A stretch of DNA of 64,000 nt from Zea mays. Taxonomy: Eukaryota; Streptophyta; Magnoliopsida; Poales; Poaceae. Positions 25,185 through 37,979 of this stretch are shown piece after piece; position 1 is the stretch's first letter; each line of letters begins with the position of its first letter. Location of the stretch: the NCBI RefSeq assembly GCF_902167145.1, contig NC_050101.1, forward strand, positions 128,618,990-128,682,989. Direction: 5' to 3'. The notes under the pieces were generated by a model. The model was given only the letters and a program-made list of their open reading frames with translations. It ran no database searches and was not told the origin of the DNA. A program made the translations under genes and the position numbers.

Positions 25185-25455
25185 TTCCTACGGGGATGCA
25201 GAGCTAAAATGCCACCTAAGTAAAAGGTGAAGAAGCTCCAAAGTCGTTCCTAAGGGGATGCATATCTTAGCTCCAAAGTCATTCCTACGAGGATGCAGAG
25301 CTAAAATGCCACCTAAGTAAAATGTGAAGAAGCTCCAAAGTCGTTCCTAAGGGGATGCAGAGCTTAGCTCCAAAGTCGTTCCTATGGGGATGTAGAGCTA
25401 AAATGCCACCTAAGTAAAAGGTGAAAAGACTCCAAAGTCGTTCCTAAGGGAATGC
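25185..25455. repeat. Tandem repeat array of element C (about 62 bp unit)
   Basis: Four to five units of 'ctccaaagtcgttcctaagg' with 'gatgcagagctaaaatgcca', the reverse complement of the arrays in A, B and D, as expected from C's opposite orientation. It lies between gag and the accessory gene's 3' end. Confidence 0.85.
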
Positions 25456-25873
25456 AGATTCTTACTTTTATGAAGCATTTGTGCATTAGCATCAGTTGCA
25501 TAATATCATCATATCATACCGCATAGCATAGCATCATTCATCATCTTGCATCATCCGAAACAATGGAAAATAAGGGAAATTTCTCCTTCAAACATACTGA
25601 CTAACCCATGAGGTTAAGTCTATCTTTAGCAAGGAGTTATGAAAGGACGTATCAACAATGCAAGATCTATGCCATTGGCAGTGGTATTTTTATACAAGAT
25701 TTATGCCTTCGACAACGATACTCATGCAATATTTATGGCAAGACCTTCGAGTCCAATAAGATGCTTTGGCAGAAAAGGGGATTTTTATCTTTATGAAGCA
25801 TGAAAAGAAGGGAATGTGTTTTCACCTGCGGCTCAAAAAACGGTACGTAATTACATCATTAAATACATATAGT

Positions 25874-26079
25874 TTATAATTGTTTCTTACATAAGGAAAC
25901 TGCATACAAGAATTTTACAATTGATTCAATGAACAAGGTATAAACATCCTCTTTTGGAACTTTATCAGCAACTTCGTTTAGAAGCCTATTCACAGCTTCA
26001 TCAATGGCTTCGTTAGCTATTTTGATTACATTAAGTGCCCCCTTTAGAGATGGATCAGCTTCAGGGTCATATGACTCCG
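25874..26079 (-). pseudogene. C-terminal exon of antisense accessory gene of element C
   Basis: On the minus strand the reading runs from the solo-LTR junction to TAA at 25874 and encodes an acidic segment including LKGALNVIKIANEAIDEAV. The upstream part resumes at 38683 beyond the inserted solo LTR. A possible acceptor, GGTGCAG, near 38710 would begin this exon. It carries no Pfam domain that I recognise. Confidence 0.6.
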
Positions 26080-26559
26080 TGTAACGCCCTGAATTTGGGG
26101 GTAGAATTTTTTCTTCTTTTCTCTCACCAAATTCGGGCGTTACTCTTTTTTCTCTTCCCGTTTCGCTCCTTCTTCCCAATTTCAAACCAGTATAGTGACA
26201 GGTGTCCGTGTCATGTATAAACAAAACCTAAGCGTCATGGGTGTTGCATCATGTCGAAGCGCATTTCTTTGTCTGATGTCGCGTGTTCGTCTCGGATTTC
26301 GGTTCGCCATTGGAGTCCGTTTAATAGTCGTGCGTGTCGTGGGTTTCGATCCACGATGTGACCCAGCCCGGCCCAGCCCGGCTCGGTCCGGCCCGCGCGC
26401 CCCTGGCCTCCCCCTGTGCGCCCCCTCCCCCAGATCTGTTTGGCTCATTTGATTTCTCCCACGCAGTAACCTCCCTCTCCTTCTTCCACCTATCTCTCTC
26501 TCCCCCCGTGGTGCCCTAGGGTTTGGAGTCGAGATCGCCGGAATTTGGATCCCCGGAGG

Positions 26560-27210
26560 TGAGTTTTCCCCTCCCCTTCCCTTCTCTCTCTCTCCCTCCC
26601 CCTCCCTTCTTCCCCTGGTCGCACGCGCCCCGCGCCGCCTCAGCCTGTGCGCCCGGTGCCGCCCTCGGCCCGCGCCGCCCCGGCGTCCTGCGCCCCTCCC
26701 TCCCCCGCGCGCGCTCGCGCCCCGGCGAGCCCCACCCCCGCCCTGCCCCTGTGAGCCCTCCCCGCGCTCGGATGCATCGTGCCCTACCCTCCCCATCCCA
26801 CGCCCTAGCGAGCTCAGTCGCCTGCGCCCCTCCCTCCCCCGCGCGCTTGCGCCCCGGCGAGCCCCGTCGCGCCCCCCGGCGGCCTTCCCCGCGCCCCGGT
26901 GAGCCCCGCCCCCGGGCCACCCCTCACGGCCGCGCCTTGCTCCCTCCCCAGCGAGCCCTCCCTCTCCCTCCCCGCGTCCTGCCTCGGCCCCGGCGAGCCC
27001 CCCGCCCTCGGTCGCGCCGCCCCCGGCGTCCCCGCGCCCGGCCCCGCCCCTCTTCCGGCGGCTCGGCCCCTGCCCGCGCACGCCCTCGTCCCGCCGAGCC
27101 CGCCCCGTCGCGAGCCCCCTTTCCGGTCGTGCCCCGGCGGCCGTGCCCGACCCCGCGCCCTGATCGCGCGCCCTCGGCCGTGCCCCTGCCCACGCCCGTG
27201 CCCCTGCGAC
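26560..27210. other. Extremely C-rich/G-poor strand-asymmetric block inside the solo LTR
   Basis: The plus strand is dominated by ccc, cgcc and gcccc runs with few A. Long open frames appear in several frames on both strands (for example 237 codons plus, 299 codons minus) because stops are rare in such sequence. Their products are low-complexity Pro/Ala/Arg or Gly/Arg chains without recognisable domains. I read it as regulatory or transcribed LTR sequence and not as a gene. Confidence 0.6.
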
Positions 27211-27284
27211 TCGCGTTCCGTTTTAATCTATTTTAATTTGTGTAGTCGCACTGCGCTTAACCCCGTTTTAATCTATTTTAATTT

Positions 27285-27545
27285 GTGTAGTCGACATGCT
27301 GCGTCGCGCGCTTCGTCGCGCGATGATTCTTTTATTTTATATTTATTAAAGTGTTGCGTTGCGCGCTTCGTCGCGCGACGATTCGTTTAAATACAGTTCA
27401 GTTGACGTAAGCCGTCGTGCGTTTCGTCGCGCAACGCTTAACTTTTTACTTTTAATTAATGCAAGAATCTCGTTGCGCGCTCTGTCGCGCGGCGAGTCGT
27501 TTACTTCTTAATTCAATCCAAATGTTGTGTCGTACATCTCGCCGT
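27285..27545. repeat. CpG-rich 'cgcttcgtcgcgcg' repeats in solo LTR
   Basis: Four to five copies of a motif like 'tgcgcgcttcgtcgcgcgac' (about 27303, 27358, 27418, 27474, 27530), spaced 55-60 bp apart and separated by A/T-rich 'tttaattta' stretches. Just before them 'gttttaatctattttaattt' occurs twice (27220, 27264). A dense array of methylatable sites. Confidence 0.75.
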
Positions 27546-29147
27546 GCGACCCCTCCCTTTCATTTATCTTTATCTATCTATAATGATTAAACAGGAAACA
27601 TGACTTTACTTTATACCAAACGTAGTATCCAAATTAATGCCCTTCTGTTAAGCAAGTGGTTTAATTTATAATTATGTAACGTGATCGTTTCTCGACTGTC
27701 TTTTCCTCTTTCTCTCTCTTAACCATAGTTGCGAGCCCGCGTGGAATGTCTGTTTATTTATTGCATTCTACTGTATGGTGTAATGTTCTTTGTATTAAAT
27801 GTGTGGATGTATGTATGTTTGCGCTCGTATAGAGAACGATCTGGTTGAAGAGTCCGAGGAACTCACAGGAGAAGCCCCTTAGCAGCCGCTGGTTGGTGGA
27901 GGCAAGTGTCCCTTGACCTATCTCTGTCCTATACATTCTTTAATTCACCTCCCGCATTTCACAGTTATACCTAAGGATTGACTAGCTTTTGTTATCCATG
28001 TCCTTGTTTACCTATTTGGGTTGGATTATTATTGTTTAGCTTTATGCTATTGCTCAACTCTAATCAATGAACATGATGAGAATTATCAATGATACGTTGT
28101 TTTCCCTCCTTTATTATGATGTTATACTTGTGGTATTCAAGGGGTCTCGAGCGATTTCTCGAGTGCCTCTCCGTAAGAACCTGTTTGTTGGATGACCGCC
28201 CGGGAAAACAGTGCAACCATGAGGGTGGAATGGGATGCCCTTAGCTGAATAATTAGAGGAACTGGGGTGTAGTTCGCTTAGCCGTTGTGCCGTTAATGGG
28301 GCTCGGTGTATGCGGCTCGCTCTGCCAAGTTTGGGTTCGCCCCTTGGGGAGGAGTGTGGTGCATTTAGGAAACCTAACGGGCGGCTACAGCACCGGGGAA
28401 TCTTTGTAAAGGCTACATAGTGATGCCCTGCTGGGTCACCTTGGTATTGATCAATGGAGAGTCATGATCTCCGGGCAGAAAGGGAATCACGGCTTGTGGG
28501 TAAAGTGCACAACCTCTGCAGAGTGTATGAAAACTGATATATCAGCCGTGCTCACGGTTATGAGCGGCCAAGGGAGCTCCAGTGATTAGTGTTACTTGAT
28601 CAGAGATGTTCGGATTTGCAGGTGGCAATGAGATTGATGGTTCTTGGTATTGATTCTGGTAATGGTAAGTGGTACTCTTTCCGTTTGGAAAGGAGTACGT
28701 TTGGGTTAATAACACAGGTTAATTCTAAAACTTGGCTTTCTCTACTAGTAATAATAATCTAACCAACTAAAAGCAACTTCTTGACTTACCCCCACATAAA
28801 GCTAGTCCACTACAGCCAAACAGGATACTTGCTGAGTATGTTGATGTGTACTCAACCTTGCTCTACACACCAAACCCCCCCATCCCTAGGTTGTCAGCAT
28901 TGCAACCCCTGCTCAGGAGAAGATGAAGCTGTGGAAGGAGACCACCAGGAGTTCCAAGAGTACGATGAGTTCTAGGCGTGGGTTAGCGGCAACCCCCAGT
29001 CGGCTGCCTGTGAAGGCCGTGTTTATCTACGTTTCTTTTCCGCACTTTGATTTATTGTAAAGACTATGTGGATGTCTCAGACATATGATGTAATTGACTA
29101 TTATTCCCCTTTTTAATACTATTTGAGCACTGTGTGATGATGTCCAT

Positions 29148-29754
29148 TGTTGGGGACTTGTTCTCAAATGCTATAGATTAAGAACAAGGCAACATAAAAA
29201 TATTAAGCATAAATGCCCTTCGTCCGCTGTAGCATTATTTCCCTAAGGATTCAATGAACTTCGGACGAAGGCCACGAGTAAGGTATCAAGAAGATTACAC
29301 CTTCGTGATCATACTTGTAATAACAACAAACGATGAGAAATGAAACATAAAGCATAGAATATATTCATATATTTTATTATATGAATATATAAATATTAAA
29401 ACATAATGTTCGGGCATATTTATACCTTTGCCTTGGGGGAAAGCAATAATTCAAGCGTAACGTGCCCGTGATTATAGGATCGCGTGAACAGTGCCGGGAT
29501 ACTGTTCACCTATTTATAGGCACAGGATGCAACCTGCGCAAAATTACATTTATGTCCTTTACAATCGACTATAATAGCGACACAAAACATCATGAGTCTT
29601 TAAGTCAATTCATCTTTAAGTCGGTTCGACCCTTCATTTTGAGATTTGTCTTTGTGCCGAAGCTTTACAGATAATAGCTTCGGCGCTTGCTTCTGAGAAG
29701 ACCTTTCGAAGGTGTTCTTTTTAGGATCTTCGGCTACGAAGCATACCCCCAACA
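29148..29754 (-). repeat. 3' LTR of element D (607 bp)
   Basis: Ends tgttgggga...cccccaaca in plus orientation. Same length as its partner with about 15 substitutions and no indel seen. Confidence 0.92.
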
Positions 29755-30030
29755 GTAGCCCCTTCGCGGTGCTAGATCGTTTTTCGTAACGAGCTTGATC
29801 CGTGAAAAAGTCTTCTAGGCTTCGGGACGCCAAAGATCCAAAAAACACCTTCCCTGAGCTCGTTGGCGAGAAACGATTAAAATAATCGTCGCGCACGCCC
29901 CATCTTGCACCGATTACGCGCGCGCCAGCGATTCACCTTCTCGGACCCTATGGCCCACCGTTCAGTGAGTGCGGGTGACTGTTTGTTCGGTGCTGGAGAC
30001 CTTGCCGATTCACCTTCCCACCTGCGGCAC

Positions 30031-30038
30031 TATATAAA
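30031..30038 (+). promoter_or_regulatory. TATA box of the antisense accessory gene in element D
   Basis: TATATAAA lies about 200 bases before the first ATG (30235), with no ATG in between. It is internal to the element, outside the LTR, and points opposite to the LTR promoter. Confidence 0.65.
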
Positions 30039-30234
30039 CAGACGGGTAGGTGTGAAGTTACCACGGCATTCATTGCTATTGCACTGTTTTGCTACCAAAT
30101 TTTTAGTCATAGCCAAAGCTTAATCATCGTGCTCAGACGAAACTTCGCTTGTGATTCTGCTTCGGCACAAGAGTAAGAGCTTCGGAGAAAACAAAAAAGT
30201 CAATACCAAAAAATTTCAAGTAAATCATAATCAA

Positions 30235-33156
30235 ATGGCCAGAGTTCGCTCTACTGCTCGGGTCGATCGTGAGGGAGATGAGACCGAAGCTACTGAGACT
30301 GTTCCTATTTCGGAAGCAATGAAGCGCTCTGGGTTGGTAACACCGGAGGACATCCCTGCTACCGAAGACATCCCTGCTGCCGAAGCAGAACGGGCTGCTG
30401 TTGAAGAAACTGATTCTGAAGATGATTACAGCAGCGCAGTGCCAAGCAAGCCTAGCCACCTGGACTTCGGAAAGTCCACCATCTCCGAAGCTAATTTTCC
30501 TAAGATGGTGAAGCTGGGCTATCTTAGTGAAGCAAAGAAGGAATTGATTCGTTTTGGTGGAGAAGAAACTATCCCGAAGCCGGGAAAAAAATGAAGTGGT
30601 GGTTTTCAAAAGTCTTTTTAAAGCTGGTTTAAGATCCCTCTGAACAAGATGATTGCTGGTGTGTTGAAGAAATATGGGATCTACCTTCATCAGCTAACGC
30701 CTAACGCTATCGTTAGGCTGAGTGTTTATATCTGGACCCTCCGAAGCCAGGGGGTGGAACCATTCGCCGAAGGTTTCTGCCGAGTACACGAACTGCACTA
30801 CCAAACCAAGGCTAGGGGAGATGGTTTGCATGAAAATTTTGGCTGCTACAACTTTGCTTATCGCAAAACTACAAAGTTCCCAGTGATTAGTTACCGGAGC
30901 AAATGGCCAGCAGGATGGAAATCTGAATGGTTTTATGTCAAAGTTGACGAAGATGAAGATAAATTGGTCCAGAGTCCGTTAGAACTGACCTTCGGAGAAA
31001 CAAGACCCCCGTGCAACATGATACGGGGGAGCCCGAGCCAGATTGCCTTGGCTTAGTTTCGAGTAATTGCAGATCATATTGGCACTAGAGACTTAGTGCA
31101 GGAATTTTTGACCTTCAGAGTATTCCCGACTTTGAAGGAGTGGGAAATGCCGAAGCTAGAGGGGGAAAAAAAGAAAGGGGAGCTTATTCGGTTGCCCTAC
31201 CACTATAAGTTCAAGAAACATTTCAAAGTATCTTGCCAAGAATGGCTGGATACAATCGAAGTAATGTGCAACGAAATTCTTGGAAATTATTCTAAAAAGG
31301 AAGATCAATTGATGACAGCGGCCTTCGGCACCCGTCCGAAACGAAGGCTAAACCGAGTGATGGATGCTATAGGCTTTGAATATCCTGACTATGAGCGACT
31401 GGACAAGGGTGCCGAAGGGCAAAAAAGAAAAAGAGTGGCTAGTGCTTTGAATAAAGACGACGAAGATCAATCAAAGAAGAAGAAACAAGAATCTAAGGCG
31501 AAAGCAGTTGCTTCGAAGAAAAGAAAGGCCTCGACCCCAAAGAAAAAATCAATTGATGAGGAAGAGAAGACTTCTGCGACATCTTCTGCTACTGAAATAG
31601 AGGAAATCCTAAAGGTAATGACTGAAACTTTGCCTACCAAACTAAGTCCATTGGGGCTTCATCTGACAAAGTTTTTTCATAAGGAAAAGGAGCCCACAAA
31701 AACAAAGGCACCTAGGCCAAAGAGGCAAAGGATTGTTACTGTGACAGAAGTGATTGAAGCAACACCACCAAGGGCTTTAGCTCCAAAGGTGCCGGTTATT
31801 GAAAGCACAACAGCTACCGAAGCTGCACCTTCGGAGGCCATAGATGTCGAAGCTACTAGAGCCGAAGATATTAATTTGGAAAGTGTGGCTCTTGATATAA
31901 ATAAAATTCTGCTAGACATGGCCGCAGAAGAAGCTGCTGGAGCCATCGAAGAGGCTTCGGCCCTAGAGGCCGAGAAAAAGAAAGAAATTGCCGAAGAAAC
32001 ACTCGAAGATGAAATTTCCAATTTTCAAAACTTGGTTGGCCAAGAATTAACAAAAGCCGAAAAAGAAGAATTAAAAGAGTATGCCATTTCTTGCGGCTAT
32101 CGGCCAGGGGCACTTCTCTTCGGAGGTGTTGATGATGAGAAGTTAGGCTGCATCCGAGATCAGACCGGAGCAAAGGTTATCGGTACTCCATCAAAGAGTA
32201 TCGGTTTCCCAAAGCTCGAAGCCGATATTAGCCGCTACCGACAACAGCACATCGTCGGTAGTTTGTTTTATTCCAATTTCAAGGTAAACAATCTCCCTCT
32301 AACTTTTTATTTTCATAAAAAATGTTTTCTAACGAAGGTTGTTCGTGTACAGAGTATGATATTGAGCAAAGCTTTGAGGATGCAAGAGGATTTAGAAGAT
32401 AAAAAACATGAGGTTATAATTGAAAACTTAGAAAACAAAATAAAAGATCAAACAGCTGCTTTTGAGAAAAAAGAGTTCGAACTCCAAACAACTGAAGGTT
32501 TACTAGCGGAAGCCGAAGCTAAAATAACAGAACTAAATATGAAGCTTCTCTATCAGTCAGAAAGTTTCGAACAAGAAAAGCTGAAGCTTAATGAAAAACT
32601 TGAGGCTGAAATCCAGAATGGTTTAGTTTTGAAAAAATCATTGATAGACCTTCAGAACAAATGTTTGAAATTCAGCAATCAATGTGTTCAATGACTGAAG
32701 AAGGTGTTTTATTCAGTCGGGGCCAGTAGTGAAAAATTTATTCCTTCGGCTGAAGATCTACCAGGAGCCTTCGAACACATCGAAGGTGAGATTGATGACC
32801 TTGATGATGTTATTGCCGGTCACGGCGACTTTTGTGCCCTGGTAGCTTCTCGGGGCACCGCTGCTGCGTTCCTGAAATCTGGCTGTGAGCACGGAAAAAT
32901 TATCAACAGACCCAATTTCAGCCCATCACCAGCAATTCTAGATGATATTCCTAACCTCGCCCGAAGCATTGCGAATAAATTTATAAAGGTGATATGGACA
33001 AAGGGTGGGCGAGAGAAAGCTGGTGACGAGGCCCGGAGCCACCTTAAGCTGGTAACAATATTATACCTTATGCTTACCTTTTCCTTTGAATTTTTGAATT
33101 TAGCTTATAATACTTACATACAGGTTGACCAAGCCGAAGCTGAAGCTGCAGAATAA
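30235..33156 (+). pseudogene. Antisense accessory gene of element D, nearly full length, two introns
   Basis: Starts at the first ATG after the TATA box (MARVRSTARVD). Order: acidic N-terminus; a domain with LRSPLNKM, IYLHQLTPNAI and WFYVK (30610-30960) resembling the plant 'putative gypsy type transposon' family; a Lys-rich, likely nuclear, segment (31410-31560); an acidic Ala/Glu-rich stretch; a coiled coil (32370-32690); then the GDFCALV...SGCEH segment (32825-32895). Introns 32284-32352 (69 bp, GTAAAC...TACAG) and 33052-33123 (72 bp, GTAACA...TACAG). The last exon codes VDQAEAEAAE, stop at 33156. Breaks: frame change and stops near 30590-30630, TAG near 31054, TGA at 32692. Opposite strand to pol of the same element. 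Confidence 0.8.
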
Positions 33157-33589
33157 AAGGAAGAAGCTCCAGAGATGCTGTCGAAGCTCGAATAGTCTGT
33201 AAAAATAGCTCAAAAAACTCCTGTGATAACTTGTATAAAGTATGATGTAATTGAATTTCACTTTGTAATATAATCCTACTTTTCCGTCCATGTATGAAAT
33301 GCTTTGGTGTGGACGAAATTAAGACTTTTGAGCCATAGGCGAAAAACACCTTTCCTTCTTTGCGTACACAGCGAAGCATAAAATTGCCTCTTTTTCTCTC
33401 TTTTTTCCGTAGCCTTCTCTTTCAAAGCCGAAGCAAGTTTGTATGTTATGATAATGATGATCCTATGTATGTCTAAGTGAATGTTTTTGAATGCAAATGT
33501 ATGATGTAATGTATCGTGCAAATGAATGTTCGAAGACACATATGAAACCATAATAACAAATCTTTGTTGTTTATTTTTTGACTTCACCG
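33157..33589. other. Spacer downstream of accessory gene in element D
   Basis: No gene seen. It carries the same 'gccataggcgaaaaacacctt' block as A and B. Confidence 0.6.
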
Positions 33590-33870
33590 CTTATTTTTCG
33601 GTGTATCAGCGCTGACTTTTCGCTGTAAGCCTCTCTTAGGAGCTTCTTCGCCTTTTATTTTGGTGGAATCAGCGTTGACTTTTCGCTGTAAGCCTCCCTC
33701 AGGAGCTTCTTCGCCTTTTATTTCGGCGGAATCAGCGTTGACTTTTCGCTGTAAGCTCTGCATTCCCTTATGAACGACTTTTGAGCAGAAAACTTACGCT
33801 GCGCTCCCTTAGGAACGACTTTTCGTAGCTTCGTCGTGCTCTGCATCCCCTTAGGGACGTCTTTCGAGCT
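33590..33870. repeat. Tandem repeat array of element D
   Basis: Units around 'gcgttgacttttcgctgtaa' with 'ggagcttcttcgccttttat' repeat about every 63 bases from 33600 to 33760. Then come 'ccttaggaacgacttttcgt' variants like those at the end of the array in A. Confidence 0.8.
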
Positions 33871-34068
33871 TCTCCGTGTTTTTTCTTTTTCTCGTTGCAC
33901 TCGATGGTTCATGCCCAGTTTTTACATTTACATCTTCGGGGGATACTGCTCTTGTAGAGCTGATATAAGGAAAAGAGAAATTACATGCTATGGCCCTATT
34001 AAAAACCTTTCTCCCCCTTTGGAAAGGAAAAGGGTGCCATAGGAAAGAATAAAAAAGATTACATCAGG

Positions 34069-37000
34069 TTACACATAATACCGCCGAAGCTCATCCGCAT
34101 TCCAAGATCTAGGAATGTCGCTGCCGTCCATATCATTCAGCTTGTAGGAACCGGGTCTTGACGAAGATACTACTAGGAAAGGCCCTTCCCATTTCAACTG
34201 TAGCTTGCCTACTGTGTCTGGGTTGGCAACTCTTCGAAGTACCAAGTGTCCTGGCTTAATATTTTTCAACCGAACCTTTCTGTCACGCCATTTTATTGTT
34301 TCGGCTTGATATTTATTGATATTCTCTACAGCCTGAAGCCTGATCCCTAGCATCTTCTGGGGTTATTGCTTCGTCACCAAACAACAATTTGAATGGTGTA
34401 AAACCTGTTGACCTTGATATTGTTGTGTTGTGGCTCCACACCACTTTGATTAATTCGTCCGGCCACTTCCCCCTGGGCTGGTTGAAAATTAACTTCATTA
34501 TTCCTGTCATTATAATGCCATTAGCTCTTTCGACAAGTCCATTTGACTCCGGATGTCGAACTGATGCAAAATGGATCTTCGTGCCAATTTGTTCACAAAA
34601 CTCTCTGAAAGCTTCAGCATCAAACTGCGTTCCATTGTCCACGGTAATGGCCTTCGGCACCCCGAAGCGACACACAATATTTTGCCAAAAAAACTTTTGA
34701 ACAGTGACCGAAGTTATTGTGGCTAAAGGCTTCGCCTCAATCCATTTAGAAAAATATTCCACTGCCACTACAACATATCTTAAATTCCCTTGTGCTGGTG
34801 GAAGTGGGCCTAGCAAATCAAGGCCCCAACTTTGCAATGGCCAGGTGGGTTGTATTAATTGAGTTAGAGATGAAGGTTGTTTTTGATCTCTTGTACATTT
34901 TTGACAACCTTCGCATTTTTGGACTAATTCTGCTGCATCCGAAGCTGCCTTCGGCCAATAGAATCCTTGACGAAAAACTTTACCCAACAAAGGCCTAGAT
35001 CCGATGTGAGATCCACAGAGGCCTGCATGTATTTCTTTCGTCAGCTCTATACCTTCAGTTCTGGATAAACATTTGAGTAATGGAGAACAGACTCCATGCT
35101 TGTATAACTCCCCTTCTATTATTACATATGGACGGGCTCTTACCGCTATTCTCTTTTGATAAGCTTCATCATCTGAAAGGAAATTGCCCTGGAGGAAAGA
35201 CATGATCTCAGTTCTCTAATCTTCGCTATAAACAGGAGATATATTGAGCACTGCTCTTTCAAGAAGGTCAACCGAAGGTGCTTTTATTGTTTCAAAGAAA
35301 ACTTCCGAAGGTAATGGCAGCCCCTGTGCCGCTGACTTGGCTAGTAGATCAGCGTGTTCATTTTCTCCTCGTGGAATATTCTTAACAGAAAACCCTTCGA
35401 AAGAGGCTTCAAGTCTTCGAACTGTATCCAAATATTTTTCAAGCTTCGGATCTCTTGCTTTGCAACTTTTGTCAACATGGCCAGAAATAACATGGGAATC
35501 AGTTTTGAGGACCGCCCTTCTTATCCCCATTGCTTTCAACTTCTAAAGACCCAAAAGCAAAGCTTCGTATTCAGCAATATTATTTGTACAACTAAAATCA
35601 AGTTTCACTGCGTAGCATGTTCTGACTTTTGAAGGTGCAATTAAGACGGCAGTTGCACCTGCCCCAAAGATTCCCCAAGAACCATCGCAGAATATTGTCC
35701 AAGCTTCGGCATCTTTACTTGCTTCTTCTTCCTGAGCCCCTGGTGTCCAGTCAGCAATAAAGTCTGCTAACGCGTGGGACTGAATCGAAGATCTATGCAC
35801 ATAATCAATGCAGAACTTATTGAGTTCCGCAACCCACTTTCCAATCCTTCCAGTAGCTTCTCTATTTCTCATAATATCCTTCAAAGGCTGTGAAGAAGGA
35901 ACAATTATATGGTATGCTTGAAAATAATGTGGAAGCTTCCTGGAAGCCATCAAAACAGCATACAGCACCTTCTCCAATTCTGTATAGTTTTCCTTTGATA
36001 AACTAAGGACTTCAGAGACGAAGTATATTGGGGCTTGCTTTTTGGTTTGCCCTTCAAGCTTCTCTTGGACAAGTGCCGCACTTACCGCTGAGTGCGAAGC
36101 TACCACATATAACAACAGAGGAGCCCCTGGCGCTGGTGGAGTTAATGTCGTTAGATCTATCAAATACTGCTTCAGCTCGTCGAAGGCTTTCTGCTGAACT
36201 GATCCCCATTGAAAAACTTCGGCTGACTTCAGCACTTCAAAAAATGGTAAATTTCTCTCTACTGATCTAGATACGAATCGATTCAAAGATGCAAGTCTTC
36301 CCGTCAGTCGTTGAGCCCCCTTCTTTGTGCTTGGTGGTTCCATCCGAAGAATAGCTTCGATTTTATTTGGATTAGCCTCAATCCCTTTTGTTGAAACTAG
36401 GCAACCAAGGAATTTCCCCTTCTTCACTCCGAAGACACACTTTTCTGGATTTAGCTTCAGACCGGCTTGTCTAAAATTAGCGAAAGTTTCCTGTAGATCA
36501 GCAATGTGATTTTCTTGCTTCGTGCTTTTTACTATGATGTCATCAACATAAGTTAGCACATTTCTGCCTATCTGAGAATGAAGAACCTTCGCTGTCATTC
36601 TGCTGAAGCTTCCTCCAGCATTCTTGAGCCCATCAGGCATCCGAAGATAACAATATGTTCCACTAGGGGTTATGAAGCTGGTTTTTGGCTCATCCTCTTT
36701 CTTCATCCAAATTTGATGATAGCCTGAATAACAGTCTAGCAGACTCATAAGCTCTGACGAAGCTGCTGCGTCAACTAGGGAATCTATCCTTGGTAATGGA
36801 AACTCATCCTTCGGACAAGCCTTGTTGAGATTAGTAAAATCAATACATATCCTCCATTTGCCATTGGCCTTTTTTACCATAACAGTGTTGGCTAAACATT
36901 CTAGGTATTTCACTTCTCTGATGACTCCGGCGCTAAGGAGTCTTTTCACTTCATTCCGAGCACCTTCGGCCTTGTCATCAAACATCTTCCGAAGCCTCTG

Positions 37001-37936
37001 CTTTCTGGGTCTGAAGGATGGATCAACATTGAGCGAGTGTTCAATAACATCCCTGTTGACTCCGCAGAGATCATTAGCTGACCATGCAAAAACATCTTTG
37101 TTGTTGAACAGGAACCTTATCAAGGTTTTCTCCTGTTCCTCAGACAATTGAGATCCCAATAGCACCTTCTGCTCTGCTATGTCATCACATAAGAGCATGG
37201 GCTTCGGCTGATCGACCGAAGCAGCTTTCTCCCTTTTGTACTTGTATTGCTCACAAGCTTCAGCTCCATCTATGTTATGGATTGCTTTTGAATCTGTCCA
37301 GTTTCCTTCAGCCTTTCTGGCAGCTTCCTGACTTCCATGAATAGCAATAGGCCCTTGATCCGAAGGTATCTTCATGCAAAGATATGCTGGATGAAGAATT
37401 GCTTCAAAAGCATTGAGAGTACCACGACCAATGATTGCGTTGTAAGGGTACTCCATGTCAACAATATCAAACACAACTTGTTCAGTTCTTGTGTTGTTGA
37501 TAAATCCGAAGGTCACCGGCATCGTGATCTTGCCAAGTGCTACAATCTACCTTCCTCCGAAGCCACAAAGGGGATGTGTGTCGTCATGGACCTTATCTTC
37601 GGGCTCTTGCATCTGTCTGAAGGCCTTAGCAAATATAATATCCGCTGCACTGCCTGTGTCAACCAAAACATTATGGACCAGAAATCATTTGATAACACAA
37701 GAGATAACCATAGCATCATTGTGAGGGTAATCCTTGAGCTGAAGATCCTCTTGGGAGAAGGTAATCAGGATGTGAGACCATCTTGACTTGATGAAGGGTC
37801 CTTGCACCCCTACATGTTGTACCCTTCTCTGTGCCTCCTTCTTCTGCTTCTTGTTAGCCGGCTCTGAGCATGAACCGCCTGTTATCGGGAGTACAAGCTT
37901 CGAAGCCGAAGCAACTCCAGCTTTGAACGAAGCCAT
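34069..37936 (-). pseudogene. pol: pol of element D (protease, RT, two RNase H, integrase), broken by a few stops and one deletion
   Basis: ATG at 37936, about 32 bases after the primer site; ends RSWNADELRRYYV with TAA at 34069-34071. Motifs: LPITGG near the start, RT 'CYSGYHQIW', MPDGLKNA, YVDDIIVKST (about 36540), archaeal-type RNase H FCDGSWG and TNNIAEYEALL, integrase HIGS/CEGCQKC, GLDLLGP, VDNGTQF, GLVERANG. The frame is continuous from 37936 to 34313 apart from stops near 37686, 37552, 35543 and 35214. Near 34340 a deletion of about 85 bases shifts the frame just after EAITPED. No gag and no zinc knuckle precede the protease. Confidence 0.92.
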
Positions 37937-37967
37937 CAGCTCAGCAAGTGGAAGTGAGTTCACCGGA

Positions 37968-37979
37968 GGTGGGCGCCAA
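37968..37979 (-). other. Primer-binding site of element D (tRNA-Lys type)
   Basis: TTGGCGCCCACC on the minus strand abuts the 5' LTR end (CCAACA). Confidence 0.8.

Noticed and set aside
26182..27390. Long open frames on both strands (for example 299 codons minus, 237 and 163 codons plus) in the C-rich block
   Set aside because: They overlap one another on both strands, encode low-complexity Pro/Ala/Arg or Gly/Arg chains, and are explained by the lack of A/T-containing stops in skewed DNA inside an LTR.
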